36,757 bases of DNA from Planctomycetota bacterium. GTDB lineage: Bacteria > Planctomycetota > UBA1135 > UBA2386. The notes below the pieces were generated by a model. It did not search any database. It saw only the letters and a program-made list of their open reading frames with translations, and was not told the DNA's origin. Of this stretch, positions 24,369 through 33,824 are shown piece after piece; the stretch's first letter is position 1; each line of letters starts with the position of its first letter. Location: positions 1-36,757 of the forward strand of contig JAEUHT010000090.1 in assembly GCA_016793265.1 (NCBI GenBank). Direction: 5' to 3'. The position numbers and the translations under genes were made by a program.

Positions 24369-26450
24369 ATGAACCAGAGCTCCCGCCGCCGTCCCCGTTC
24401 TCGTTCGCTGCTGACGTCCGCCGCGCTGCTCGCCGCGGCCTGCGGCAGCGGTCCTTCGCCGACCCCGCCGGCGACGTCGGCGCCGGCGATGCCGACCCAG
24501 GACCAACGCATGCAGTGGTGGCGCGAGGCGCGCTTCGGCATGTTCATCCACTGGGGGCTCTACGCGATCCCGGCCGGCGCGTGGCGCGGCAACACCGACT
24601 ACGGCGAGTGGATCCGCGACTCGGCGCGCATCCCGGTCGACGTCTACGAGCGTTTCCAGCCGCAGTGGAACCCGACGGCCTTCGACGCCGACGCCTGGGC
24701 GCGTCTCGCCGCCGCCGCCGGCATGAAGTACCTGGTCATCACCAGCAAGCACCACGACGGCTTCTGCCTGTTCGACAGCGCGCAGACGACCTGGGACGTC
24801 GGCGGCACGCCGAACCCGCGCGACCTGCTCGGCGAGCTCGCCGCCGCCTGCCGCCGCCACGGCGTCGTGTTCTGCACCTACCACTCGATCATGGACTGGC
24901 ACCACCCCGACTACCTGCCGCGGCGCCCCTGGGAAGCGGCGACGCGGCCGGCCGACGGCGCCGACTTCGAGCGCTTCGAGCGGTACCTGCACGCGCAGGT
25001 GGGCGAGGTCATCGAGCGGTATCGGCCCGGCGTGATGTGGTTCGACGGCGAGTGGGAGTCGACGTGGAACCACGACCGTGGCCTGCGGCTGTTCGAGCTG
25101 TGCCGCCGGCTGGCGCCGACGATGCTGGTCAACAACCGCGTCGACGTGCACCGCGGCGGCATGGGCGGCTTCTCGGCCAGCAGCGAGGCGGTCGGCGACT
25201 TCGCCACGCCGGAGCAGGAGATCCCGGCCACCGGGCTGCCCGGCGTCGACTGGGAGTCGTGCATGACGATGAACGACCACTGGGGTTGGAACGCCGCCGA
25301 TCCCGATTGGAAGTCGGCGACGACGCTGCTGCGGAACCTCGTCGACATCGCCAGCAAGGGCGGCAACTACCTGCTCAACATCGGCCCGCGCGCCGACGGC
25401 AGCTTCCCGCCCCAGGCGGTCGAACGGCTGCAGCGCATCGCCGCCTGGATGCGCAGCAACGGCGACGCCATCCACGGCACGACGGCGAGCGTGTTCGACA
25501 CGCTGCCGTTCGGCCGCTGCACGGTGCGCGCCGGCGAGGCCGCCAGCACGCTCTACCTGCACGTCTTCGACTGGCCGGCCACCGGCCGCATCACGCTGCC
25601 CGGCCTCGCCAACACGGTGACGCGCGCGTTCGTGCTCGGCGACCCGGCGAACGTGCTGTCGGTCGCGGCCACCGCCGACGGCGTCGGCATCCGCCTGCCG
25701 GCGCAGCCCGCCGACGACATCGACACGGTGATCGCGGTCGAGCTCCTGGGCCGGCCGGTCGTCTACCGCGCCCCGGTGCTGACGGCCGACGCCGAGCAGT
25801 TCGTGCACGCGAACGTGGTGACGATGGCCGCGGGCGAAGGGCTCGAAGTGCGCTACACGCTCGACGGCCAGCAGCCGCTCGCTGGTTCGCCGCGCGCCGA
25901 CGGCCCGGTGCGTCTGACCGCCACCACCACCGTGCGCGCGGCGGCGTTCCATCAGGCCCGCCGCGTCAGCGAGGTCGTCTCCCGCACGTTCACGCGCGTC
26001 GAGCCGCTGCCGCCGTGCAAGGTGTTGCCGGCGGCGGCCGGCCTGCGCCGCGAGCAGTTCGTGGTCGACTGGACCAGCATCCCCGACCAGCACGACGGCG
26101 GCAGTGCGGCGACCAGCACGGTCGTCACCGGCATCGGCTTCCAGCAGAACCCCGGCGAACACGTGGCGCAGCGTTACCTCGGTTTCGTCGAGGTCCCGCA
26201 GGACGAGCTCTATCGCTTCGCCTTGCGCAGCGACGACGGCAGCAAGCTGTGGATCGACGGCGAGCTGGTGGTCGACAACGACGGCCTGCACGGCAGCACC
26301 GAGAAGAGCGGGGTGATCGCGCTGGCGAAGGGCCCGCATGCGCTCGAGCTGGTGTGGTTCAACCGCACCGGCGGCGCCGACCTCGGCCTCAGGTGGGCGA
26401 CACCCGGGCAGCCGTTCGCGCCGCTGCCCGCGGCGGTGCTGAAGCACTGA
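24369..26450 (+). CDS. Alpha-L-fucosidase (GH29) lipoprotein with CHB_HEX-like and PA14 domains
   Basis: The enzyme removes alpha-linked L-fucose from glycans by a retaining mechanism. The product has 693 residues. The lipoprotein signal ends LAAACG (Cys25). The GH29 barrel (about 45-375) has WWREARFGMFIHWGLYAIP, TSKHHDGFCLFDS (substrate histidines 128 and 129) and VMWFDGEWE with the nucleophile Asp226, then NYLLNIGPRADG. A small beta domain follows to about 465. Then come a chitobiase C-terminal-like module (470-542, EVRYTLDGQQPL) and a PA14 module (about 560-693, YRFALRSDDGSKLWIDGELVVDNDG). The PA14 part is a probable sugar-binding module. A cell-surface location is likely. Confidence 0.93.
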   Translation: MNQSSRRRPRSRSLLTSAALLAAACGSGPSPTPPATSAPAMPTQDQRMQWWREARFGMFIHWGLYAIPAGAWRGNTDYGEWIRDSARIPVDVYERFQPQWNPTAFDADAWARLAAAAGMKYLVITSKHHDGFCLFDSAQTTWDVGGTPNPRDLLGELAAACRRHGVVFCTYHSIMDWHHPDYLPRRPWEAATRPADGADFERFERYLHAQVGEVIERYRPGVMWFDGEWESTWNHDRGLRLFELCRRLAPTMLVNNRVDVHRGGMGGFSASSEAVGDFATPEQEIPATGLPGVDWESCMTMNDHWGWNAADPDWKSATTLLRNLVDIASKGGNYLLNIGPRADGSFPPQAVERLQRIAAWMRSNGDAIHGTTASVFDTLPFGRCTVRAGEAASTLYLHVFDWPATGRITLPGLANTVTRAFVLGDPANVLSVAATADGVGIRLPAQPADDIDTVIAVELLGRPVVYRAPVLTADAEQFVHANVVTMAAGEGLEVRYTLDGQQPLAGSPRADGPVRLTATTTVRAAAFHQARRVSEVVSRTFTRVEPLPPCKVLPAAAGLRREQFVVDWTSIPDQHDGGSAATSTVVTGIGFQQNPGEHVAQRYLGFVEVPQDELYRFALRSDDGSKLWIDGELVVDNDGLHGSTEKSGVIALAKGPHALELVWFNRTGGADLGLRWATPGQPFAPLPAAVLKH

Positions 26451-26491
26451 TCACGGATCGATCCCCCACCCCCACGCGCCTGCCGGAACGA

Positions 26492-26528
26492 ACACGGGCC
26501 CGCAGCTCTTGGAGCTGCGGGCCCGTGT
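26492..26528. terminator. Perfect 17-bp hairpin between convergent genes
   Basis: Bases 26492-26508 are the exact reverse complement of 26512-26528, with a 3-base TTG loop. It lies 42 bases after the fucosidase stop and 48 bases from the end of the convergent secreted-protein gene, so it is placed to end transcription from both sides. It has no T-run on either strand. Confidence 0.7.
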
Positions 26529-26575
26529 GCGAAGCGAAGGGTGCCGGCGCCGTCAGGGCCGCCGGCGACCGCCGC

Positions 26576-28378
26576 TCACCACTGGCCGACGACGCTGGCG
26601 ACGGCGTTGCTGGTCTCGGCGCCGAAGGCGTTGAGGCCGCCCGGCAGCGAGCCCGGCGTGATCATGCCGACGCCCTGCGCGAACAGCTGGAAGCCCGGCG
26701 AGACGCCCGGCGGCACCGACAGCGGCGTGACCTGCGTCGGCGACAGCGACACCTGCGACAACATGACGTCGAGACCGCCGACCAGGAGCCAGCAGCCGGG
26801 CATGCCGAGGAAGCCCATGTCCAGGCCCGGGGCCGGCACGCTGCTGAAGCTGAAGATCTGCAGGCCGACGTAGATGCCCGAGCTCGGGATCAGCTCCGGC
26901 ACGTTCGCCAGCGTGTAGTTGACGACGGTGCCCGTCGAAGCCGTCGACACGGGCCGCACGTCGGCGTTCAGCGTCATCGCGTGCACGGTGCCCGTCAGCG
27001 GCACCATCATCGGCAGCGCGGTCGTGAAGTCGACCACGCCATCGTCGTTCGACGCGCCGCCCGGCGAGTAGCCGATCAGGTGCGGCTCACCGGCCGGCAG
27101 CGTGTGCGCGTCCGCCGAGACCGTCTGGTAGGCGATCACGACGGTGCCCGTGGCGCTGTCGAACTGCATCTGCCAGGTGCTGGCCCCGGTCGCCACCGTG
27201 GCGCCGAAGTTGTAGACGCCGTCCCAGGTGATGTAGGTGACGGTGCCGATCTGCTCGAACTTGACCTTGCCGCTGCCGGCCGCGGCCGGGTTGTAGTCGT
27301 GCCACGAGTACCACGCCGTCTGCGGGTTGTTCAGCATCGTCGCGGCGACCGGCGCGTAGGCCGTCGAGTTGCCCGCCGCCACGGCGACGTGGCCGTTGCT
27401 GCACACCGAGAAGCTCGTGGCGACGCCACCCGGGTACGGGAACGGCGTCGTCAGGGCCGGCGTCGTGACCGCCGAGTCATCCGTCAGCGTCAGGTCAACC
27501 GCCGCGGTCGGCGCGACGTAGGTGCCGCCGCTCGTCAGCAGGTAGGTCTGGCCAGCCGGCGTGAACGTGTAGGCCGCGCCCGAGAGCACGGTCGCAGCGG
27601 TCGCGGGCGGCGAGACGATGTTGTAGATCGAGTCACTGCCGACGATGTCGTAGCAGCCGGTGCCGTAGTTCGTGTTGCTGCCGGACGGGCACGACGTGTT
27701 GACCCAGGCGTAGCCCGGCAACGTCGCGAAGAACTGCACGAAGTTGCCGGCGACGTCGACCAGGTTCGTGGTCGTGTTGAACAGCTCGTAGTTCGTGGTC
27801 GTGGCCGACACACCACCAGCCGTGACATCGATCGCCGCGGGCACCGCCGCGCCTGCAGCCTCCGACATGCCGACGAGCACCGTGTGCGTCGCGTTCGTGC
27901 AGCGGCCGTCGTAGAGCACGTCGACCTCACCCGTGACCCAGAGCGTGAGCTGGATCGTACGCGCGTTCGTGGTGCCGTACTCGTAGGTGTCCTGCCAGGT
28001 GATGACACACTTGCCGGGCAGCGTGTTGTTGAACAACAGCTGGCCGGTGCCGGCGACGACGTTGAGGTCGGTCCAGTAGGCGGCGATCTTCGGGTCGCCG
28101 GTGACCAGCGTGGCGGTCGAACCGGCGCAGCAACCGCTGGCCGGCGTCGCCGGCAGCGCGCCGTTCGACAGGTAGATCAGGCCGTTCGTGGTGACGTAGC
28201 AGTCGGTGTAGGTCGTGCCGTTGAACGGGAAGGCGAAGCCGAGCGACTGCACCGTCGAGACGGCGTCGTCACCGGTCAGCAGCAGGGAGCCCGTGTTGGG
28301 CTCGTAGCACTGGGCCTGCAGCGTGAACGCACCGAGGGCTGCCGACAGGGCGCCGAGCGCGAGATTGCGGAAATGCAT
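26576..28378 (-). CDS. Large secreted protein with a duplicated beta-rich domain
   Basis: The product has 600 residues from the ATG at 28378, behind an AAGAAGG ribosome-binding site; the frame is open 24 codons further but without a signal. Residues 1-22 are a signal peptide. Two similar halves follow. The first (about 30-210) has LLTGDDAVSTVQSLGFAFPF and then CYVTTNGLIYLSNG. The second (about 290-470) has LTLTDDSAVTTPALTTPFPYPGG and then FSVCSNGHVAVAAGN. Each half then has a WTDLN or WHDYNP strand and a KCVITW or VTYITW strand. Residues 480-600 are a C-terminal module ending GLNAFGAETSNAVASVVGQW, of a kind common in planctomycete exported proteins. It is Thr/Ala/Val-rich with paired cysteines. 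No enzyme motif is seen; a surface or matrix protein is my guess. Confidence 0.8.
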   Translation of the reverse strand: MHFRNLALGALSAALGAFTLQAQCYEPNTGSLLLTGDDAVSTVQSLGFAFPFNGTTYTDCYVTTNGLIYLSNGALPATPASGCCAGSTATLVTGDPKIAAYWTDLNVVAGTGQLLFNNTLPGKCVITWQDTYEYGTTNARTIQLTLWVTGEVDVLYDGRCTNATHTVLVGMSEAAGAAVPAAIDVTAGGVSATTTNYELFNTTTNLVDVAGNFVQFFATLPGYAWVNTSCPSGSNTNYGTGCYDIVGSDSIYNIVSPPATAATVLSGAAYTFTPAGQTYLLTSGGTYVAPTAAVDLTLTDDSAVTTPALTTPFPYPGGVATSFSVCSNGHVAVAAGNSTAYAPVAATMLNNPQTAWYSWHDYNPAAAGSGKVKFEQIGTVTYITWDGVYNFGATVATGASTWQMQFDSATGTVVIAYQTVSADAHTLPAGEPHLIGYSPGGASNDDGVVDFTTALPMMVPLTGTVHAMTLNADVRPVSTASTGTVVNYTLANVPELIPSSGIYVGLQIFSFSSVPAPGLDMGFLGMPGCWLLVGGLDVMLSQVSLSPTQVTPLSVPPGVSPGFQLFAQGVGMITPGSLPGGLNAFGAETSNAVASVVGQW

Positions 28379-28552
28379 GGTGCCTTCTTGGGAGAACAGG
28401 GAACGGGGACTGCGGCGACGACCATGTGTCGGCGCCACGAGCGGGGGCATGCTAGCGAACGTGGTTCACGAGCATACCCCCCAGTTGCGACTCGCGACGC
28501 GGGCGCGCGCGGCCCGATGCGGAGAACCGTCATGTTGCGCAACTCGCCCGGC

Positions 28553-31255
28553 TCAGGGTCTGCGTTCGGCGCGACGACGCGCCTTGTCGAGGGTGCCGAG
28601 CAGACCCGGGATCGCGGTGCCACCGCTCGTCGGAGTCCCGGCGGAACTCGCGGAGGACGCACCCGCGGCTTTGTTGCCGGCCTGATGCACGTCGGCAGCA
28701 ACCGTCGCGACCGGCGACGGAGTGCGCTGCGGCAGTCGCCAGTCGAAACGCCGCACCAGGATCTCGCCCAGCATCGCCAGTAGCGCCGCGACCGCGAACC
28801 AGGCGCCGAGATCAACGGCCCCGCGGCTGTCGCGCGGGCCCGCGGCGACGGCGCCAGGCATCGGCGCGAAGGTGCCGCCGGTGGCGCGCGCGACGTCGCG
28901 CAGCAGGCGCTCGCCGGCGCGTTCGTCGGGCGGCGGCGCGAACTCCGGGGAGTACGGCAGCGCCAACGGCGGCAGCCGCAGCACCTCGCCCCCGATCGTC
29001 GCGGCGCCGCGGTAGATGCCGGCAGAGCGCAGCGGCACGTGGGCGACGAGGCGGCCCGGCGCCGCGCTCGCGAAGACGAGGTCGCTGGCGCGGCCATCCG
29101 GCGCGGTGACGACGCCGCGCACGCCGTCGAGCACCGCCGCGCGCGCCGCGTCGACCTCGACCGTGATCTCGCCGACCGCACCCTGGCGGCGCGCCGCCAC
29201 GAACACCCCGGGCGGCTGGCCGCCGACGAGCCAGCGCGCCAGCGTGACGAAGAAGTCGCCGTAGCGCGGCCACGTCGCCAACGCCCCGCTGAGCGCGCCG
29301 TCGACCTCGGCGAGGCAGGCCGCGGCGCGGCCGAGGCCGATCTGCCAGTGCGCGAGCAGCGGCGCGTGGTAGTCGTCGTCGGCGCGCAGCGCCTCTTCGG
29401 CCGTGCGCCGCAGCCAGGCGATCGAATACCCCGCGAGCGGCGGCACGTCGCGCGGCAGGTCGCCGAGCCCGTCGAGCCCGGGCCGCACCAGCACCTTCGT
29501 CGTGGCCTCCACCACCGAGGAGCGCGCCACCTGGATGGTCTCCTGCGCGAACACCCGCGGCAGCTCGGCGGCGTTGGCGACGAACTGGCAACGGCCGTTG
29601 CCGAGCGCCGCGATCTCGCGCAGCAGCGCCGCGTCGGAGTCCGCATCGCTGCCGAGCCCGATCACCGACACCGTGATGCCGGCGGCGGCGAGCGACGGTA
29701 CGAAGCTGCGGTAATCGCCTGGCTCCTCGCTGTCGCTGGCGTCGGCGAACAGGACCAGGTGCCGGTTCTGCTGCCGCGCCAAGGCCAGCGCCTCGGCGGC
29801 GGCGTGCAGGGCGGCGCCGACGTAGATGCCACCTCCCTCCGACTCGATCGCGCGCACCGTGGCGCCGAGCGCCTGCTTGTCGTTCACGGGCTGCAGCGGC
29901 ACCACCTCGTGCGCGGCCTGGTCGACGGCGAACACCACCACGCTGTCCATCGCCGACAGCAGGTCGATCGCGGCGGCGGCGCCGCGGTCGGCCAGCGCCA
30001 TCTTGGTCTCGCCGCCGACCTCGGCGCGCATCGACCCCGAACGATCGAGCGCGATCGCCATCGCCAAACCGAAGCGCCGCTGTTCGTCGCGGATCTCCAT
30101 CGTCACCGGCAGCACGTCCTCGACCGGGGACCGGTGGTAGCCGCCGACGCCGAAGCTGGCGCGACCGCCCGTCATCAACAGGCCGCCGCCGAGGTCCTTC
30201 ACCCAGCTCGCCAGCGCGCGCATGGCGCCGGTCGGCAGGTCGGCCGCCGGCACGTCTTCGAGCACCACGGCGCGATAGGCATCGAGCCCGGCGAGCGTCA
30301 GCGGCGCCGCGGCCGGGGCGGTGACGTCGACGGCGAGCCCCGACAGGCGCAGCGTGCGCGTCAGCCGGTCCTCGCGCCCGCCCGGGGTCACGCACAAGAG
30401 CCGCGGCGCCGCAGTGGCGCGCACGGCGGCGAGGCCGCGGTCGTTCTCCGGCCGCACGTCGCCGCGACCCTGCACGGCGAAGTGCAGTTCGTGTTCGCCC
30501 ACCGCCAAGAGCCGCCGCTGGAACTGCAGCACGTTGCGGCCGGCGACCAGCGTGGCCTCGCCGCGGCGCACGACCTCGCCGTCGACCGACAGCTGCCACG
30601 TCACCGGGCCGGGCGCGTCGGCGGTGACCACGGCGCCGATCGCGAACGGCTCGCCGACCGCGACCTGCGCCGGCAGCGACAGCTCCACCACCGCGATGTC
30701 GTGGCCGAGCGCGCGCGTCGCCAACACGGTGTCGACCCGCAGTCCGCGCCGCGCCGCCGCGCGCGCCGCCGCCAGGGCGGACTCGCCGGTCGCCTCGCCG
30801 TCGCTCCAGACCAGCAGCGAGCCCTGGCGCCCGGGCGGCACCAGCGCCGCCGCCGCGTGCACGGCCGCGGCCAGGTCGCTGCCGTCGGCATCGAGCTCGT
30901 GCACCACGTCGGGCCAATGGAAGTCCGCGGTCGGCACCCGCTCGACGCGCGCGTCGCGGCCGAAGCGCACGAGGCCGAGGCGGTCGTCGGCGGCGAGTTC
31001 GCCGGCCAGCTCGCGCACGAACTCCTGCGCGCGCGCGAGTTCGCCGTCCGGCATCGAGCGCGAAGCGTCGACGACCACGACGACATCGCGGCCGGGGTCG
31101 GCCCCGGTGACGTAGGGCTCGGCGAACATCGTCAGCACGAGCAGCACGACGGCGACGCGGAGCAGGCCGAGCAGCGGGTGGGGCCACAGCCGGCGGCGCA
31201 GCCACAGCGCCAGCAGCGGCAGCAGCAGGAACGCCTCGGGGTGCACGAACTGCAT
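28553..31255 (-). CDS. Membrane protein with two von Willebrand A domains and an amidotransferase-like domain
   Basis: The product has 900 residues from the ATG at 31255, which overlaps the preceding stop as ATGA. Two N-terminal membrane helices (8-20, 28-46) are followed by a first VWA domain with DASRS (63-67). A beta region and a class-I glutamine amidotransferase-like segment come next (about 285-385, GLDAYRAVVLEDVP and GGGLLMTGGRASFGVGGY, no catalytic Cys seen). The second VWA domain has DRSGS (404-408), and a last membrane helix lies near 830-850. Both metal sites (DxSxS) are intact. Proteins of this plan end the DUF58/BatA operons of planctomycetes; their function is not known. The Ala/Ser/Thr-rich tail after the last helix would be cytoplasmic. 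Confidence 0.85.
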   Translation of the reverse strand: MQFVHPEAFLLLPLLALWLRRRLWPHPLLGLLRVAVVLLVLTMFAEPYVTGADPGRDVVVVVDASRSMPDGELARAQEFVRELAGELAADDRLGLVRFGRDARVERVPTADFHWPDVVHELDADGSDLAAAVHAAAALVPPGRQGSLLVWSDGEATGESALAAARAAARRGLRVDTVLATRALGHDIAVVELSLPAQVAVGEPFAIGAVVTADAPGPVTWQLSVDGEVVRRGEATLVAGRNVLQFQRRLLAVGEHELHFAVQGRGDVRPENDRGLAAVRATAAPRLLCVTPGGREDRLTRTLRLSGLAVDVTAPAAAPLTLAGLDAYRAVVLEDVPAADLPTGAMRALASWVKDLGGGLLMTGGRASFGVGGYHRSPVEDVLPVTMEIRDEQRRFGLAMAIALDRSGSMRAEVGGETKMALADRGAAAAIDLLSAMDSVVVFAVDQAAHEVVPLQPVNDKQALGATVRAIESEGGGIYVGAALHAAAEALALARQQNRHLVLFADASDSEEPGDYRSFVPSLAAAGITVSVIGLGSDADSDAALLREIAALGNGRCQFVANAAELPRVFAQETIQVARSSVVEATTKVLVRPGLDGLGDLPRDVPPLAGYSIAWLRRTAEEALRADDDYHAPLLAHWQIGLGRAAACLAEVDGALSGALATWPRYGDFFVTLARWLVGGQPPGVFVAARRQGAVGEITVEVDAARAAVLDGVRGVVTAPDGRASDLVFASAAPGRLVAHVPLRSAGIYRGAATIGGEVLRLPPLALPYSPEFAPPPDERAGERLLRDVARATGGTFAPMPGAVAAGPRDSRGAVDLGAWFAVAALLAMLGEILVRRFDWRLPQRTPSPVATVAADVHQAGNKAAGASSASSAGTPTSGGTAIPGLLGTLDKARRRAERRP

Positions 31256-33006
31256 CACCAGGACCTCCGCAGCGCCCAGGCCCAATCGAGCAGCAGCAGC
31301 ACCAGCACGACGAGCGCGAGCAGCCGCCGTTCGAAGCTCTCGTCGCGCGCGAGCGTCGGCCCGCGCGTCGCGGCCGCAGCTTGCTGCGCCACGAACGTCG
31401 CCGTGGTCAAAGCGCCGAGGTCGCTCTCGCGGGCGTCGACGAAGCGCGCCGCGAACGTCGCCACCTCGGCGCCGCCGTCGTCGACGAGGCGCCACAGGCC
31501 GGGGGCATCGGGCACGAACGCCACCACGTCGCCGGCCGCCAGCGCCCGCCGCTGGCCGTGCGGCGCCAGCAGCTGCAGGGTCGTGGCGGCTGCCGCGGGC
31601 TCGCGGCGCAGGCGCGCTTCGTGGTGCAGCAGCACCTCGGGCGCCGCCGGCCCCGGCGCGTCGAGGCGGCCGGCCTCGACCACGTTGGCGCACAGGATCG
31701 GCCCGTCCGGCGCGCGCACGCGGTTGCCGGCGGCCGGATCGAGCGCGCGCCACCAGCGCCGGCCGGCGGCGAGCAGCTCTTCGCTGGCCAGCACGTCGTT
31801 GCCCGCGAGCACCAGCGCGCGACCCGGCAGCTCGCGGCGCGCGAAGCACCACCGCACGGCGTCGAGCGACGTGCCCTGCCACCAGTCGTGGGCGCGGTCG
31901 ACGACGAACGGCCCGCTCGCCAGGAGCTTGGTCTCGCCCGCCGCCGCCACCACGATCTCGGTCTGCCCCGGCAAGAGGGCCCCCGGCGCCGTCGACAGCA
32001 GCAGCTGCGCGCGGCGCGGGTCGGCGACCACTTCGCAGTCGGGCAACGCCGCCAGCACCCGCGGCCAGGCCAGCGCGGCGGCGAGCCCGGCGGGCAGCAG
32101 GTTGGCCACCCGCACCGGCCGCGGCCGGTGCGCCGCCAGCCAGACCGCGTCGTCGATCGCCAGCGCATCGGCGGGCAGTTGCAGGCGGAGCCACGGCGCC
32201 GCGGTCGGCGCCGGCAGTTCGGCCACGGCGATGCCGTCCTGGAAGGTGAGCGCCTGCCGCGCCAGCTCGCGGTCGCCGTCGAACAAGCGGAGCTCGATCG
32301 GCGTCGCCGGCAAGCGGCCGAACGCCGCCACGCGCGCGTGGACCAGCTCTCCACCGCCGGCGTTGGGCCGGCGTTCGGCGGCGAGCACGGCGCGGTTCGG
32401 CAGGGCCTCGCCGCAGGCGATCCAGGTGAGGTCCTCGGCCCCGGCCGGCCGCGCCTCGTCGCTCACCACCACCACCTCGCCGTCGCGCGCGAGTTCACGC
32501 GCCAGCGCCAAGGTCGGCCCGAGGTCGTGGCGCGCGCGCACCGGCCGCCATTCTGCCAGCGCCGGCGCCGCGGTGGCCGCGCGCGCCCGCGGCCCGACCA
32601 GGATCGTCGCCTCGGGGCCGCTGCGCAGCACACTGACGAGGTCGCCGCCGGCGAGCTGCTGCAGCCGTTCGGCGGCGGCGGCGCGGGCGCGTTGGTAGGT
32701 GCCGGTGGCGCCCATCGACGCCGAATCGTCGAGTACGACGACGACGTGCCGCGCCGCGGTACCGCCGAAACCGAGGCCGGCGAGCCACAGCGCGAAGGCC
32801 AGCGCCGCCGCGAGCTCGAGCCACAACGACGGCGTGCGCAACAGCCGGGTGCGCGTGCGGCCGGCGGCGGCGACCAGCACCTCATCGGCGAACAAGAACA
32901 GGGCGGCGACCTTGCGTTCGGGCAGCCGGCGGCGGAACAGGTGCAGCACCAGCACGGCCGGCAGCGCCAGCAGCGCCAACAGGCCGAGCGGGTTGGTGAA
33001 GGTCAT
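31255..33006 (-). CDS. BatA-type membrane protein with a von Willebrand A domain
   Basis: The product has 583 residues from the ATG at 33006 (ATGA overlap with the DUF58 stop). The first 80 residues match the BatA N-terminal domain: FTNPLGLLALLALPAVLVLHLFRRRLPE, then RKVAALFLFADEVL, then two membrane helices. A VWA domain follows with the metal site DDSAS (93-97). A long beta-rich middle part and a last membrane helix near residues 563-578 complete it. It probably works with the DUF58 and double-VWA proteins encoded on either side. The frame is open further upstream but lies inside the DUF58 gene there. Confidence 0.85.
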   Translation of the reverse strand: MTFTNPLGLLALLALPAVLVLHLFRRRLPERKVAALFLFADEVLVAAAGRTRTRLLRTPSLWLELAAALAFALWLAGLGFGGTAARHVVVVLDDSASMGATGTYQRARAAAAERLQQLAGGDLVSVLRSGPEATILVGPRARAATAAPALAEWRPVRARHDLGPTLALARELARDGEVVVVSDEARPAGAEDLTWIACGEALPNRAVLAAERRPNAGGGELVHARVAAFGRLPATPIELRLFDGDRELARQALTFQDGIAVAELPAPTAAPWLRLQLPADALAIDDAVWLAAHRPRPVRVANLLPAGLAAALAWPRVLAALPDCEVVADPRRAQLLLSTAPGALLPGQTEIVVAAAGETKLLASGPFVVDRAHDWWQGTSLDAVRWCFARRELPGRALVLAGNDVLASEELLAAGRRWWRALDPAAGNRVRAPDGPILCANVVEAGRLDAPGPAAPEVLLHHEARLRREPAAAATTLQLLAPHGQRRALAAGDVVAFVPDAPGLWRLVDDGGAEVATFAARFVDARESDLGALTTATFVAQQAAAATRGPTLARDESFERRLLALVVLVLLLLDWAWALRRSW

Positions 33007-33824
33007 GCCGACTCCACCAAGGCGGCCGGCAACAGGTCGCGCGCACACATGCCGGCCAGCGCGTCCGCGGTCACCCGCACGTGCGTGCCGCCGACCGTGG
33101 CCACCGTCGCGCGCAGGTCCTCGACCAACCGCTGCAGCCGCGAGTGGTAGGCGTCGAGCCGCACCTGGTCGAGGCGCACGTCGAGCCGCTGGCCGGTCTC
33201 GACGTCGTGCAGCGTCAGCGCCGCGCCCGGGGTCGGCGCCAGCTCCCACGGGTCGAGCAGCTGCAGACAGACCAGCCAGGCGGCGTTGGCGGCGAGGCCA
33301 CGCAGCAGCGGCCGCGGCTCGACCGGCCACAGACCGTCGCTGACCAGCACCCTGACCGACGCCATGCGCAGCGGCACCTGCGGCAGCCGCGGCAGCGGCG
33401 CCCCGGCGAACGTCAACGCCGCCGGCTCGACCACGTCGCCGCCGAGCCGCAGCACCCGCGGCAGCGCGCCATCGCGCCGCGCCCAACCGACGAGGCCGGC
33501 CACCAGCGCCCGCGCCGCCCGTTCCTTGCCCGAAGTCGAGGCCATCGACGCCGAGTCGTCGACGACGACGTCGACGAACGGCGACACCTCCTCTCTCTGC
33601 TGCCGCACGCGCAGCTGGTCGGTGCGCGCATAACCGTTCCAGTCGACGAGGCGCAGGTCGTCCCCGGGCACGTAGTCGCGGAAGTCGAGGAACTCCAGCG
33701 AGCTGCCGGGCGCCGAGCCGAGCCGGTCCCCGCTGCGACCGCGGTAGCGCCGCCCGCCGAAGCGCAGGCGGTAGCGCAAGACCGCGGCGTCGACCTCGGC
33801 GGCGAACGCGGCCGGCTCAGGCAT
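33003..33824 (-). CDS. DUF58-domain protein
   Basis: The product has 273 residues. It has the DUF58 signature EFLDFRDYVPGDDLRLVDW (44-62), near the usual RxYxxGDxxRxIDW, and an intact VWA-like metal site DDSAS (89-93). DUF58 proteins are the regular partners of MoxR AAA+ ATPases, which are thought to act as chaperones for metal-site or envelope proteins. Here no MoxR gene is adjacent. The gene overlaps the upstream permease gene by eight bases and the downstream BatA gene by four, so it is tightly coupled. Confidence 0.9.
   Translation of the reverse strand: MPEPAAFAAEVDAAVLRYRLRFGGRRYRGRSGDRLGSAPGSSLEFLDFRDYVPGDDLRLVDWNGYARTDQLRVRQQREEVSPFVDVVVDDSASMASTSGKERAARALVAGLVGWARRDGALPRVLRLGGDVVEPAALTFAGAPLPRLPQVPLRMASVRVLVSDGLWPVEPRPLLRGLAANAAWLVCLQLLDPWELAPTPGAALTLHDVETGQRLDVRLDQVRLDAYHSRLQRLVEDLRATVATVGGTHVRVTADALAGMCARDLLPAALVESA

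Noticed and set aside
24338..28783. An open frame of 1481 codons on the plus strand
   Set aside because: It crosses the fucosidase gene out of frame and the minus-strand secreted protein, and is Arg-rich throughout.
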